From Symsagittifera roscoffensis (lineage: Eukaryota; Xenacoelomorpha; Acoela; Convolutidae), in contig NC_087068.1 of the NCBI RefSeq assembly GCF_963678635.1, positions 6,291,907 to 6,355,906 of the forward strand: a stretch of DNA of 64,000 nucleotides, read 5' to 3'. Of this stretch, positions 26,829 through 40,097 are shown one piece after another. The notes below the pieces were generated by a model. It did not search any database, was not told the DNA's origin, and saw only the letters and a program-made list of their open reading frames with translations. Both the position numbers and the translations under genes were made by a program. The first letter of the stretch is position 1. The number at the start of each line of letters is the position of its first letter.

Positions 26829-29800
26829 GTGAGAATCGGGCGGGACGTGGAACGAAAAAAATGTAATAGAAGGTTGACGAATGAATCTACTCCCGTAGAA
26901 GAAGGCCACCACTTTTTCGCCACTTCGACCGAGAATCTTGATCGAGAGGAGATGTCGGAACTGTTCAACATCTCGACTGAGAATCCAGCGGTAGCAGGCT
27001 CGCCTACTGATAACAGCATGATGCATGGGGTGACAGATAGAGCGGCAACGTCATCCTCGTTTTTGGAAAGAGTGAAGAACACCTTGGAAAACTTCTTTCC
27101 ATTTCCAATGGGAACAATAACAAGCGATGAAATAGACACCTAGGAAGAGGAAGAATAAAATGAAAATGAGGAAGTCGGTGACTTTGAGTCTCAAGTGAAC
27201 CTAAAAAGTTCGAACCAAGAAAACCAAGCATCTCCAAACAAGGAGAATGGCTATTCGGACCAGTTTGGCGCGGTCATAACCATAAACAATACTGTTGATG
27301 GCAAACAGCGTTCAAGAGAGTTCATGAGAACGATCTACACGGACGTGCGATCCAAAACGACTAGAATCACAGGATCAGGGACCAAACCAGTGGAATTGGG
27401 CGGATTATGAATAGAAATCGATACAGAGAAATAAAACTCGAGTTTCGACCAGCACTAAATTGCCTGGAACCAACAGGGTGACGCCACTACTAGTGAATCC
27501 ATTAGTAGACGACGGAGCATCAATGGAAGAGGCCTCGACCAGGATTGTGGACAGCATAGTGAACAGATGTCAATAATGAGTGAACTAAAACGAGAAGTTC
27601 ATGTTGAGAGAGAAAGCCAACGGGAAGAAATTAACCGCAACGGACAGGAAGTCAGTAGAAGCGAAAAACGCTTAATTGAAAGGACGAAAGAATACTTGTC
27701 CAAGAACTTGTCGCGAATGTCGAGGAAAGCTGAGGAAAGAGAACTGGAGACGATTGAGAAGTGAACTGGAACAACTACAAAGTCAGCAAGAGCATACTCT
27801 TGGGACTCTTGACACAAGAATAGGCGCAATGATGGAAAGACGCACTCAGGCTATCATGGAGAGGCTGGATGGTCTCCTGGGGAACATGAGCGGATCGTGG
27901 AACAGAGCAACAGACTCGGAAGGGGCTAACAGGGAGCCGACAGTGAACTTCAACGAGAATCCAAATAGAGGAAGGAGCTATGGATCCGCAAGAGGAAGGG
28001 GCAACTCATCCAGCAATGCCACCGGGAATAATAGGCCGAGGGGTTCAACGAATACCAGAGGAAGTTATACTGACACCAGGCCAATTTCGAGCAAACAACT
28101 TATGCGAGACATGAATGCTAATGGAAGAATTGGTTCTACAAACTGGAACCACTCCAATCAAGGAAGATCTCACCCCAGCGACTCGGACAGAATGGAAATT
28201 CCAGAGCATCAATCAGTGGATAAAAACGATCAAGCGGGACATTCACTTAATGCAACGGCAATGGGCATAGCTTTTGAACCTCTGAACAGGTCCATGGAAA
28301 CTTTCACGAGGTTTTCAAGGACCAGTGAACGCAGCGAGAAGTCCAGAAGGGTATTTAAGACACCAAGATGCTATAAGGACGAATCTGACGGCTGTTATAT
28401 ACTTGGATAGAGGTCATGAAGATGCACTTGGAGGAAGAAGACTTGACAGAAAGACAAGAATTCAGTGCGTTTACCAGCAACTTGGAAGGGACAGCACTGA
28501 ACTGCGTGCAATACCAGTCGGACACAGCCGAGATCCCGTTGAACCGTTTTGGCTCAGAGGTGCAAGGACATCAAGCAATGATGCGCTTCGCGAAAAAAGG
28601 CAACGTGAAGACGAAGCCATAGACAAATTTTAGATGACTTACAAATGCTTAGAAGGCATAGTCAACCGGAGGGGTTACATAGCAGGATGAACTTGGCAGT
28701 AGCCTCAACAATCATAGATGGTGTGAAGAACGATGAACTCAGGACAATTTTAGCAGCGCATGATACGCCTCTTTCAACCCATGCGCCCACAACGGAGGAA
28801 CTGGGACTGAAATTGAAGGAGTATCATTTTTTGAAACCCCCTATGAGATCTGGTTACTACAAAAACAAATATGACAGTTTTAACAATGGATATACTAACC
28901 AGGGTAACAACTGGTACAAACCCAGGGACGACATAGACAAGAGACGCTCTTGTGCAAATTGCAGTTCGACGGACCATCATTTATTAACATGCTCAACCTA
29001 CAAGCAGGGCATGAAGGCGATCAGTTTTGGTCTCGAAGATGAAGATGCGTCGGAAATTGATCATGAAGATTTGATGAGAGGACTTGTTGCAAAATTCGGT
29101 CCTAAGTGTTTCCTCTGAATTTTGGAGGGTCATTTTACATCAGATTGTCCACAATTTTGTGATGCAGTGGCAGACATCAAGCACCCAAGGCATGAAGAAG
29201 CTTTATCAGGTGTCAAAGCCAGCAAGGCACGCCTGATGAGCGAGGCGGAAGCCCGAGGAAGAGAAACCGCAAGAGCTGGCTACGAAAAAAATGCAAGCCG
29301 TGCTAGAAGAAACGAGTGAACCAGAACCAGGAACCACAGCTGACGACTTTACGATCCACTATAAAGCAACGACAAGAGACGCCCTAAAAAGAGTCCAAGA
29401 GGAATTGGCGACAAGGGAGATAGAACAGAAAGCCAAGCTCGAACTCGAAAACGAGAGAGCTCAAGAGCAGCTCAACGCCTTTGAAGCATCTGAGATAGAA
29501 GAAACTAGGGCACCGAGTAGTTTGAGAATGGAGTTTAATGTGATCTCAGGACAAACATTTGGGATGGTGCCACAAGAAAGCAAGATACAGTCAGTAATCA
29601 GGAACCTAAGTGAACCTTCGGGGTTCACCTTGATGCATTTGGACATATATGCGGATTATCTGAAACAAGCAGAGCCACGCAGTGAATCGACAGCCGTACG
29701 AGCGTTGTTATCAACGGGTGACACTCGATTAGGGAAACTTCACGGGCGCTACGTGGAAGTCTACAGACCATATCAAGTGATATTAAATGTGGACTTGATT

Positions 29801-32800
29801 CGTATTTATACAAAGACCCATTTCACAACAGACAGTGACCAAGTGGGACAGATATATATGGGCCAGGAAGAACTCAAGGTCCGTAGAATTGTTCATGGAA
29901 CAACATGGGGTACACTTTGGTTACGAAGCGGATGTGACTGCACATCTGCTAGACAATGATGGAAAAGAGATCGGAGTAACAGGACTTCTAGACACAAGAG
30001 AAGTTGTCAGTTTTATGCCAACAACGACATGGGAGAGTGGGCTTCATCAGGGAGGACCTAATACCGACGAATTTAAGATTGGCAGCGAGTTGAGTGATCT
30101 ACGCAGCTGGAAGAAATCCAAAAGCAGTCCTCCACATGAGAGGACAGAACCTCTGGATGAGTTTCCTTGTAGTGGAGAAGCTGGACGATTCTGATCAGTT
30201 CATTTTGGGACGCGACTTTGTCAGCAACTTTTACGTGACGATCGACCTTAATAATGGACTGATAAGGACTAAGAACCCAGACAAGAAGCATGTTTAGCAG
30301 CCAGTAAACATATGATAACTGATGAGAATAACGTACCAGTTTTTTAGACAGAAAAATAAAAAATACAGCCCGGGTAGGCAGTAGTAGCGATTTTTAGGAT
30401 GAGAAATTTAAACTCATTGAGTGATAGAAAGCAGGTTTGCTTGATACCTAACCCAAACAGTCAAAGTTCAGTGGTTTAAGGCCGGAGCTTTTTCCCAACA
30501 GGAAACGGGCTGTGTGTGAGTGTTTTGTTAAATACACTGGACAAAACGGTTTCAATCCAGCGTTGAAGGAAACTTGGCTACGATTTGCCAATGAGGACGG
30601 ACTATGAAGAATCACCAAACCTGAAGAAGCATCAAGTAAAAGACTGTCCAACTCATGCCAATAAAGATTTGGTTTTAAAAATGACTAATGATTTGAAATC
30701 TTTAAATAAGATATTGCCAATGAGATCCGAAATGAATGATGGCTTGTCGCGTTGCTCAATTTTTCCGGAACCTCCCTCGTCATTTTAAATAGAGTCTGAC
30801 AAACCAGTAATGCCAGAGATAGAGCACTTGAAAAGTAAGACAGGGGATGGAGAGTTGGAGTCGCTAAGGGCAGTTTTAAATCGGAACGGGGACGTTTTTC
30901 CAAAATAGATGGCGGATATTGGTTGTTTTAATTTCGTCGAGCACCAATTCGAACTAGAAGAAGGCGCCGTTCCCCACAGGGAGGGCGCAAAGCGCATGAC
31001 ACCTCATAAATCGGAAGCGTACCGAGCGGAAACAGAATGTTGCTCGAACACGATATGATAAAACCCTCAAAGTCACCTTGGACTTGTGGAATTGTCATGG
31101 CTAAAAAGAAAGGGGGACAGCTAAGATTCTGTTGCGACTTTTGCCTACCCAATACCATGAATAGACGATAGCCTATCTGGGTTCTGCCTTATGGCAGGTT
31201 GCTCTACGAAAGAAGGACAGAAAAAAGACTGGATTTGTATGTGAATTGAGCTTTTACCAGTGGAAGTGGATACCCTTCGGCTTGTGCAATGCCACGGCGA
31301 CCTTTCAAAGACTGATATCTCAGGCTTTGACCAGAGTAACGAAGAAGTACGGGAATCTCGTGATGCTCTACGTGGAAGACGTGGTCATAGCGACAACAAC
31401 CTTGGCAGATCACATCGACAGACTCGATGAGGTCTTCGACTGCATGAAGAGAGCCGGCTTGAAATGCAAACCGTCGAAATGTGGGATCCTGCGGGACTCA
31501 ATCAAGTACTTGGGAAGAAAGGTAGACAGGTATGGCGTGAGGCCGGATCCGGTTGCGGTGGAGGGCGTGTTAACGTGGAAGGTCCCAAAAAGGACACGCA
31601 GCTCATGAGCTTCCTGGGATTTGCCAACTATTGCTGCGAATTCATAAAAGGATACGCAGACAAGATGTACAAAATGCAGCAACTAAGGCGCAACAAACGG
31701 AAGAATTTGAATGTTATGAAAGAACTCAGGAAGCTTTCGAGAATACAAAAACGGAACTGTGCGAAGCGTCAGTGCTAGGAATGCCCACGGAGAAAAGCAG
31801 GTACATTCTCGACACTGATGCTTCAGTGGTAGTGATTTCAGAAATACTGCATCAGGAGCAAGAATGGAACAAGAGAACAGTTCTTCATCCCACTGCGTAT
31901 GGCAGTAAAGTGTTGAGCGACACTGAAATGAAATATGGTGCACCAAAAGCAGAAATGTTTGCGGTAGTCACGTTCGTGGAGAAGTACCGCGCATACTTGG
32001 GGAGCGCTCCCTTTAAGCTGCGTATGGATAAGAGAGCCCTATCCTGGTTGAAGACGTATTCGATAGACCAGAGTTATATCGGTCGTTGGATAGTCAGGTT
32101 GGATGGCTACCTCATTATATCGAGCACAGGATGCGTGACAAGCACAAAAATGCTGACAGCCGCAGTAAAAAAAATTGAGTTTTATGAAAGACTGGAGCAG
32201 AAGCCGGCCAATCAGGCGGAAATCAAGGAAAGATTCTCGTTTCTGGACTAAGAGACTTATGGAGCACTTCCCTAGAAGAGATGGTTGGACAAGTCAGGAC
32301 CTTCAATTCCGTAACACCCTGAATTACCAGTGGAGAAAGCAGCAGAAATAAAAATTATATCCAAAAGGAACCCGGTGCACTTGGATTTGTTGCTACGTTC
32401 GAACCTGGTCCAACAGGAACTCTCTCGTATGAACATAAACAGCCTCTCATTGCTAGATAAAACGGTGCAGGTCACATCACAAGTGATGCGTATGCTGGGT
32501 GGATTGTTGTAGAGAGAGGTGACTAGGGGTGACCCCGAATGGGCAGCAGCCATGGCATCGCTGTTAGTCAGTGAAAAGGTACAAATAAAACCATCAAGAC
32601 GCCAATACGAGGAAAACGAAAGGGGTTGTAGGACGGTAGTTCAGCAACTAGTATCCTCGATTCCTCAAAGCGTTTTGATGAGAAGACCATACAAAGAAAA
32701 AGAACCGGAGATCGGAACTCAAAAAAAGACTGTTACCACATTTGTCCGTGGAGTCGGATGTTGAATAAAGTGGATGCGTAGATGGACAAGACCAAAGGTT

Positions 32801-35746
32801 TGACCGGGACTTTAATTGGATGAGTAGATCGTGTATATCAGAACCTGCCATGGAGACATGTTCCACGACAGACTCATCTGTCCACAACAGCTCAAGGAAA
32901 TCAGAGAATGGCACATACTCAAAAAAGAACTCGAGCACGGGATCAGAATGGTCAGAATTGGCAATCCACACAATGCTAGTGGAGACTCGAGCCATTGACT
33001 TGGACAGGGAAGTATATCAAGATCCCGATAGTGATCGCTACCTGTACCCAAGTGAGATAGTCTTTGATAATGCGGACGACGACCTGGAAATGATAGCGGT
33101 ATCAAAATGTTCGACGAGACTGTTACCGCAGAAGGAAGCAGTCAGGACAGACCTTCAACCATTCAAAGAAGAGACAGATCCATTGGCAAAAACTTGGTGT
33201 GTCAAGATGAAAAATGACGCGCATCAGCCCGATGAGCTAAACAGTCACTTGAGAGTCATGAAGACATACTTGAAGACGAGACCTAGACTCTCGGACTTAC
33301 TCAGAGCGCAGAGAAATGACCGCATGACAAACAACTTGAAAAGGTGGATCGAAAGTGAGGCACCAGACAAGGAAGATCTGGAAGAGGATAGTTACCGAAT
33401 CTTGAGACAAAATTATATGCAGTAAAAGAAAAGGTTATATCTGAACAAGAATTGGATTGTTGCTTGCAAAAGGAGAGAAGAGGACTAGGATTGGTACAAA
33501 TACAACGCAAAATCGTTGCCGCAATTCTATCAAACAGAACATTTATTGAGGTAATATGATCAGTTGGGCCACCAAGGAATCGATAAAGTATACCAGAGTA
33601 TCTTGAAAAGCATCGAATGGCTTGGAAAGAAACAGGCATGGGAGAAATGGTTGACAGCATGTCTGTCATGCCAACTGATAAAAGACCCCAGGAAACTACG
33701 TTTTCCATTGCAGTCGAGTAGAGTCATCCGAGTTCAATGATATGGTACAGATCGATCACCAGAAGATATGCATAACAGACAGTGGCTACAATCAGGTTCT
33801 GGTGATAATTGATCACTTCACAAAGTATGCAGAGGCTGTGCTCTGAGTAACTGCCTCAGCCGAAGAGACATGCAATCATCTGATCAATACATTGATAGCA
33901 AGACATGGATGTCCAATGATAATCCAATCGGAAATGGAACAGCTTTCGCAAGAGAATTTACCAAGGAGCTCATGAGACGTTCTCAAGTTGCCCAGGCTCA
34001 TTCTACGACGTATCATTCACAAACGAACGGCTTGGTGGAAAGACAAAATTGGACTCTGGTGTCGATATTGAGTGTATATTGTTCCCGATACATGACTGAT
34101 GGGTTAGATATCTTTCACGAGTGATGGGAGCTTATAACAGTGCACAACATTACACCACAGGAATTAGTCCGCACATGATGTTGACTGGACATGAAAAGAC
34201 TTTGCCTTTGACTTTTTTATCAAGAGTTTGAAGGAAAAAAAACATCGCCACAAGTCTATGTAGGGGACGTGATCAGACTTCAGCAAGAACTGAACGATTT
34301 ATGCAGACGCAATACGCAACAAGCCCAGGCGAGGCAGAAAAAAAGGTTTGACAAAATGGCAGCTGGTGCAACAGCTTACTCAGTAGGAGTTTACATGCCG
34401 GTTTTTCAGAACGTTATACCCCCGGAAGGAACAAAGAAACTCCTAATGAAGTGGAGGGGAGCGTTCATGATAACACAAATGCATCAGGGGGGATGTTTTT
34501 ACAGACTAAGTTCTATGATGACGAACCCTGCTTGGGAGGTCAATGAGAAAAGTACCAGGAAAAAATTGATGGAAATGAGGCTCTAGATGAAGGGACAAGT
34601 CCGTCGCTGGACCTGGATCACAAGGAAGTAATTGAGCCGGATGAGAAAACCTTACCCTATGCGAAAAAGGACTGCGAAAACCCCGAGCAGATAGGGGTTC
34701 TCAAGAGCATGGAACCAGATCTACCCTTTTCAATGCAAACAAGACAAAGTGACAGGACAGGACCCGCAAAGAAAAATAACCCTTACGGAGACGGCTGCGT
34801 AGTGGACAGGATAGACCTGAAAAAGATAGTGGAAGAATTGGTGGGTCTAGAGGAGATACCCGCGTCACAAGACATAGACATCGTCGATGACCAAGACAAG
34901 AATTGGATCGACGATAGGTCTAAGCCTGAAATGGAATTTGACGACGAGCAGCAGCAGTCGTACGAACAAGAATTAACGAGCCTGCGCGTCTTAGAGTGGT
35001 TGACTGTAATGACTTCAGACTCAAAAGAAACCAGTGTCACATTTCAGGACGTAGATCACGAGAGCAAGAAATACATGAAGAATGTCAAAGATGATCATTC
35101 CTAGGCAGCCCAGGAAGGTCAATTGCTCATTCCTGCGTCCAAACTTAACGGTATGCGATCGACGGGGACGTCGATGGGTATTTTTGTCCGGGGAGTGGGG
35201 GTAGGATTTACCCACAGTGAAAAATTAATAATAAAAAAGTTTAAAATTGCGAGAAAAACAGGCAAACTAAAGGTAGAAGTAGATGAAGGCCCTAAGGAAC
35301 CAGACATAGGGAGAGTAGTAGAGCTATATTTTAACTTGCGAAATGAATACTCAACTAGCATAAAACTAACAGATAGCGATTGTATACTTACAGATAGGAC
35401 GTGTGCGATAGCGATTACCGCGGACATGAGTTTCAGAACAGCGTTAGCAGCAGATTTTAAGAAAGAATATAAAAACATAGATTTTTTGTGGAAGCAAATA
35501 CCAGGAAAAGGAGATGTAGCAGCTTCGCCTCCGGCGGCTTCGCAAATACCAGGTATGTACTTACGCTTCTCTGAAGATTTGTTTCTGTCGCTGACGAGAC
35601 TGAGAGACTTCTTGGAGGAGAGGGGGGATGAAAGAACTCTCACTTCTGGTGTACGACCCAAACCGAGGACGACTGCAACCTCGGGAGCTGTATGTGCTGA
35701 TAACTGCAATCTTTTCATACTGAATTTACCTAAGAAATACTATTGA
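26829..35746 (+). pseudogene. Copy 3 ORF1 pseudogene (Gag-Pol-macrodomain)
   Basis: Similarity to copy 1 ORF1 runs through many frameshifts and stops. Recognisable parts are: coiled-coil/Gag region (about 27560-28770); first zinc knuckle RRSCANCSSTDHH (about 28940); second knuckle with its second Cys replaced by a stop near 29118; protease (about 29980-30290) with the catalytic DTG changed to DTR; RT (about 31050-31600) with YVED instead of YVDD; RNase H (about 31790-32200); integrase (about 33540-34110); GPY/F-like segment (about 34400); and the macrodomain-like end (about 35200-35735). Several catalytic positions are altered, so the copy is dead by substitution as well as frame disruption. 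The start of Gag is uncertain. Confidence 0.85.
35158..35206 (+). other. Conserved hairpin plus G-rich block (copy 3)
   Basis: ATCGACG-GGGA-CGTCGAT at 35158-35175 and the G-rich stretch beginning GTCCGGGGAGTGGGGG at 35186 match copies 1 and 2 almost base for base. The surrounding coding sequence of copy 3 has diverged heavily, including at synonymous positions. Confidence 0.55.
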
Positions 35747-36127
35747 AGTATAGGCTGAGTGTAGGTCGAGCTTGTTATGTGTTGTGTGTATTGTGTTATG
35801 TTATTATGTTTTTAGATAATTGGGTTTGGAAGCTTAGTGACAACGATTGTTCGAACGATAATTTTAGGAGTAGATACAAAGTGAGGAATGTTCACTCTTA
35901 GATCAAATTTCATGATTTTAGAATTGAATTGTTTCTTAAAAACAAAATCTTTTTATCCGACTGTTTTTAAATCAGGTTTAAATTAAATCTGGAGCAATGT
36001 TGACAGATGTGATAGTTGTGACCTTAATTCTAGATCCTGATTGATCAAATTAATCATTGAACTCCAACCTTGTGAAATCAATTTATTGAAAAAAATAATA
36101 AAAAATGGATAATTTCTGATAACTGAT
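35747..36127 (+). other. Spacer between ORF1 and ORF2 remnants of copy 3
   Basis: About 380 bp with no supported coding sequence. Its size resembles the ORF1-ORF2 spacers of copies 1 and 2. No clustered CTCAAG words are seen here, unlike the other two copies. Confidence 0.5.
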
Positions 36128-36830
36128 GGATTTGGCCGAGGCGTACGTAGGGCCAGTCATAGACGAGCTTTATCGTAGGCTGCTGGAAAGAGACTGTGCC
36201 TAGGATGACCCGGAGGTGGCCAAGGTAACGGCTGCTCTGGCCAACATCTTAGGGCATGACAACCGTGGGGACCGCCCCCGGAAGTCTTGCTGATGGCGGC
36301 TTGGGGCGAACGAGGAGTGCTGGATCGCCCAAGTCTGCGTGTTATGCGATGTAGAAACGGAGCTCTCTCGGGAAGCGACTTGGCGCACGAACCCGGTGTG
36401 GGTACCACAATGACGTACCAGTCCTGGAGAGATGCCTCTCCCAAACACGCCAAGGCCCGGTTTGAGAGTAGAAAGTAAGCTTTCCATCAGGAAATGAGTA
36501 GCGAGGCTGCCTCGTATAGCTCACAATTGAAAGCTGCGGTGTCTGCCGAGAGACCCTGAGTAGAAGAAAAAGTGCAGACGAATGAAATAATGGAACACCT
36601 GAACAAGATGAACGACGAACTGGAGCGGGTGGGAAAGACCACGCTCAGAACTGAGCAAGATAAAATCCAAATGCATTTCGATGTAGATCTAAATGCATAT
36701 CGATGGTTCTGGTCGAATGTTCACTATCGCTGGCTTACGACCATTTCTTTCGTGTTGTTCAAGAAAAACAAGGAAGAAGTCAGAAAAACCAGCGAACAAG
36801 TAACATTCTCTACCTTGTAGAAATTATCAT
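36128..36830 (+). pseudogene. Copy 3 ORF2 remnant (N-terminal part only)
   Basis: The ATG at 36128 opens a frame that matches the start of ORF2 in copy 1: IDELYRRLLERD aligns with LDELYRRLRDLD, and after a stop and frameshift MAAWGERGV...GSDLAHEPGV aligns with VGYTTEGV...GFDLARNPGL. A charged helical region follows (EHLNKMNDELERV), comparable to the coiled coil of copy 1. Similarity ends near 36830. The SGNH domain is absent, so the rest of ORF2 was lost. The conserved Met at 36128 supports initiation near Met45 of the copy 1 frame. Confidence 0.65.
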
Positions 36831-37679
36831 TAATTTTATCCAATAGTCTTTCTACCAGGGGACACGCGAAACCTTAGGTTGTCTCGTCTCTCGAATACTC
36901 GAACATTAGCACATTTATTTAAATATTTCTCCAGAACTAAGTGATTAGAAATTGAAGCTTTATTGAAGCATTATTGACCTTACGCCAAAGACTTGATATC
37001 GCGTTCCAGAGTGGTACGGCTGCATGTCTCCGAGAAACTTTGCAATGCGACCCAGAAGACCCTATTGGAACTGATTTTAGACGATAATTTTTATCATTTC
37101 AACCCTTTTGACCTAGGCCCTAATTAATTTTTTCGTCAATTTATGCTAATTTTTTTTCAAAACCCCGCCATGTATTTAATTTTTTCTGTATATACATGTT
37201 CATGTAATTTTTTAAATACATAGTGCTTAATTCCAATAAATATTATCGTTTTTTTGACCGATTTTACAATAGCACACATAGGAAATTGAAAACATTGTAT
37301 CTTCTCAGAGTCACTAACAGTTATACTCACACAATTGATATGATACCAATTAGAACAACAATCACATCCAATCGAATTTTAAACTCATGAAGCTTTTAAG
37401 CATTCTTTGTTTGTAAACCCTAAGTTGTTTTTATTCTTCTTGACGGTGCGGCGTACGGGTGAAAAATGAGAATTGTCTCTGCTTTGAGGGACTGAACTAA
37501 GCCACAATAAGAAAAAACTAAATTATAAAGGGGCCCTTCCGTTTAGTTACGGTAAGTGCACAAGCTGGATAGGGCTATACCAGCTATGTAAAACTGCATA
37601 TATATCAGCAATGAAGTCATTAAATGCATCGTCGTAATGTTAATTTATCTTAGCCGTCCTTCCTCTACAATAGCGCTTA
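36831..37679. other. Unassigned AT-rich DNA
   Basis: About 850 bp with T-rich and A-rich tracts. No gene, repeat or RNA gene is recognised. It lies between the truncated end of copy 3 and the C-terminal end of the reverse-transcriptase pseudogene. Confidence 0.5.
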
Positions 37680-39228
37680 TGGAGTTGTCGATAAATTGAG
37701 CTTTGCGTGAGTGGGGTTTTGGTTGGTTCCCATCCGTATCTTAAGCAAATACCATCTTTGAACTCTGATTTATTCAGGTTGAAGTTGTATCTGTTCAGTG
37801 GTAGAGCATTGAGCCAGTTAGAAGCTCCCTTTTCAGAGGCCAGGTCGATTGCGTATTTATCTGTTTCACTTAGGGAGTTAATGAGGTTTGTTTTTTTTTT
37901 CGATTTGTTCTATCAGTTTTCAATTTTTTGATTTTCGTTCATTTTTTTTCTTGCTGTGTTACTGCTGTAATAGGATCTTGAGATTCCAGTACTAGTGATG
38001 TTTCCTTAGACCATTCGAGGTAGCTTTCATGATCGGATGGTAGCATGATGTTAAGTCCGCCCATTTTAAGGGGTAAGGAAGATATCTCACGGAATTGGTG
38101 GTTTAAAGTGTTTTTACCGACTACGTTAGGTAATAATTGTTCTTTGATAATATTTTCACATATTTCTAAATTTTCCATAGTGTTAGGCGTTGTCCTGGCA
38201 AGAATTGAAAGCTTTTCTTGAACTCCTTTAGTATAGCAGGCATAAACATTTTGAGGGGAGGTTTTAGCGATTTTCGTTAGTTTTTTCAAAATTTTGATTT
38301 GCTCATTCTGTTGAAATTCGAGGAATTTTTTACATTCAGATTCTGTTGCTATTAATGAACCAAGAACTCGGGCTCCTGCTTTTATAGTGATTCCTGTATT
38401 TGCGAAGATTTTCTGAGCTTCACCGAGTTTTTCATCCTTGACAATGAGTTAGCATTTGGATGCTTTCAAGTGGTAGCCGAAAAATTTACCCACTGATACA
38501 ATTTTATCGAGGACGGTTCGTAGGTTGCTTAATTTAACGACTGCGTTTCCGTCGTCTGCGTACCATTTCTGGGTTACATCGTCTACTGATAAAAGTTTTA
38601 TTAGGGGTATTATGGCTAGACCGTACATGGCCATTGCTAGTGGATCCCCCTGGGTTGTCCTTTCTTGAGAGTAGGTTGTTTTTTTTTGCTAACGAATAGT
38701 TTAAATGGATTGGAGTAGGAGTTCCTAATCGCTGTTAAAAGGGAAGGGCAGGTGTTTTCGATGTTTTTTAATGCCAGCTTTCGGTTCAGCGAGTTGAAAG
38801 CGTTTTCGGCATCTATCAGTAAAACAGCATCGGCGGAAGTTTTGCTGTATTGATCTCTTAGCGTATGGATCGCATATTCAATGCCACATTTTTGTCCTAG
38901 GCAGAGTTGGTAGTTTGAACCGAGCGTAATGAGTTCGTTTTCTAGGTATTTAGTTATTGTTCGCCCTATTATCCTACGCATAACTTCTCCTATGCCTATG
39001 GGTCTTACCCCTAGACTCTTATATAAGGGTATTAATCTGCATGCGTTATATGGTTCCATTAGTTCTGGATTTAGTTCTTCTGTGGCCAATTTTTTTGGCA
39101 ATTTTAGCAATTGTTTTTGAAATTTCAACTGATTGTTGCCCGAAGTGTGTTAAAATACGTCTCCATTCATTTGCATCGAGGCCAGATGGTCCATGCGATC
39201 CGTGCGTTCTCATGGCTGCCTTCTTCAT
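37680..39228 (-). pseudogene. LINE-like reverse transcriptase pseudogene, main part (split by copy 2)
   Basis: The minus-strand frames read KKAAMRTHGSHGPSGLDANE, then LIPLYKSLGVRPIGIGEVMR, LLIDAENAFNSLNRK (first catalytic Asp), KGQPRG and MAMYGLAIIPLI, KWYADDGNA (catalytic pair), LPLKMGGLNI and finally LRYGWEPTKTP. These phrases belong to a reverse-transcriptase family common in invertebrate genomes (GVRPIGIGEV type, non-LTR-like RT). Frameshifts and stops interrupt it (near 38640 and 38450). The N-terminal part lies 22.4 kb away at 61634-61970, and the two halves join in frame if copy 2 is removed. No functional product is expected. Confidence 0.8.
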
Positions 39229-40097
39229 TGTGCCAGTCGGTCATATCTGGAAGTTTGACCTTGAGGAATACAAAATACGTAGTTTTGGGATGAAGTTTAA
39301 TTTTTCAAAAATTCAAATTGAGCCTGTCATGCTCAACTTTCTCGCGACAACTGAAAACATCGAAAATAAAATCAGAACGACCGAATCGCAATAGCGGCAA
39401 AGTGGCAGAAAAAACAGTAGGAATTTGCTATTTGCAATTTCCGAGATTCTAGTAAAAAAAACACGAGAGTAGAGCTGTCCTATCTTAATATAGGAGACAG
39501 AGTGATTACGAAAGAACATCGAAATTCAGCTGAGCCAGAGTGAACCTTCAGTGGAAAGGTAGACAACTGAAGTCTCCCAATGGTTCAGACCCCAAAACTA
39601 TATTCTCAATTTAAAACTCATTTCCTTTGATTGGAAATCATTGAGAGCGAACTTCTCGAGTTATATTCAATCGTATTTATGTTAGAATTACTAATTAGCT
39701 TAATTACTCTGATTTTCAAGTGTGCTGCTATGTGAGTACCTAATTTAATTTTCCCGAGTGTATTTTGTGATAAGTATGTTGAGGTAAGGCGAGTTTTAGG
39801 TTGATCCATCTGAAATGGATCAAAGTTCCACTGTTCAATAAAAAGTAACTTAACGGATTGTTCCGACCCTGTTTTTAACGGCGTTCGTGTATTTTGGGTA
39901 TTTTGAGACCTAAGTATGGGGACGTTCTGATTTTCTAGAGTGGGGGGTTATTTTGGTAGTGGCCTTTAAGCTGTAACGGGTTTTAGTCTCATGTCGCAAG
40001 TGAACCGAATTGGCTCCGACCGTTTTGAGGTAGAAAAACACAAGAGATAGTGTCCCTGACTCCTGAGCCAATGGTTATAGGGCCTATTTTTCTTAAG
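39229..40097 (+). repeat. 5' LTR of copy 2, 3' end and primer-binding site deleted
   Basis: Begins TGTGCCAGTCGG like the other LTRs in sense orientation and matches 60761-61600. It stops at TTCTTAAG and continues directly into TGTTTTTACGAC, which in copy 1 lies beyond the primer-binding site. The last 33 bp or so of the LTR and the candidate primer-binding site are therefore missing. It also contains two short insertions relative to 60761-61633. Confidence 0.9.

Larger units (their letters stand above)
26829..36830 (+). mobile_element. Copy 3: old, divergent, broken relative of the giant element
   Basis: A decayed element on the plus strand with the same domain order as copies 1 and 2: Gag, zinc knuckles, protease, RT, RNase H, integrase, macrodomain, then the beginning of an ORF2. 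Protein similarity to copy 1 is clear but much lower than copy 2 to copy 1. No LTRs, minisatellite or target duplication are recognised. The ORF2 match stops after about 230 codons, so the right end is truncated. It represents a separate subfamily and shows that the two-ORF plan predates the split. Boundaries are approximate. Confidence 0.85.
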
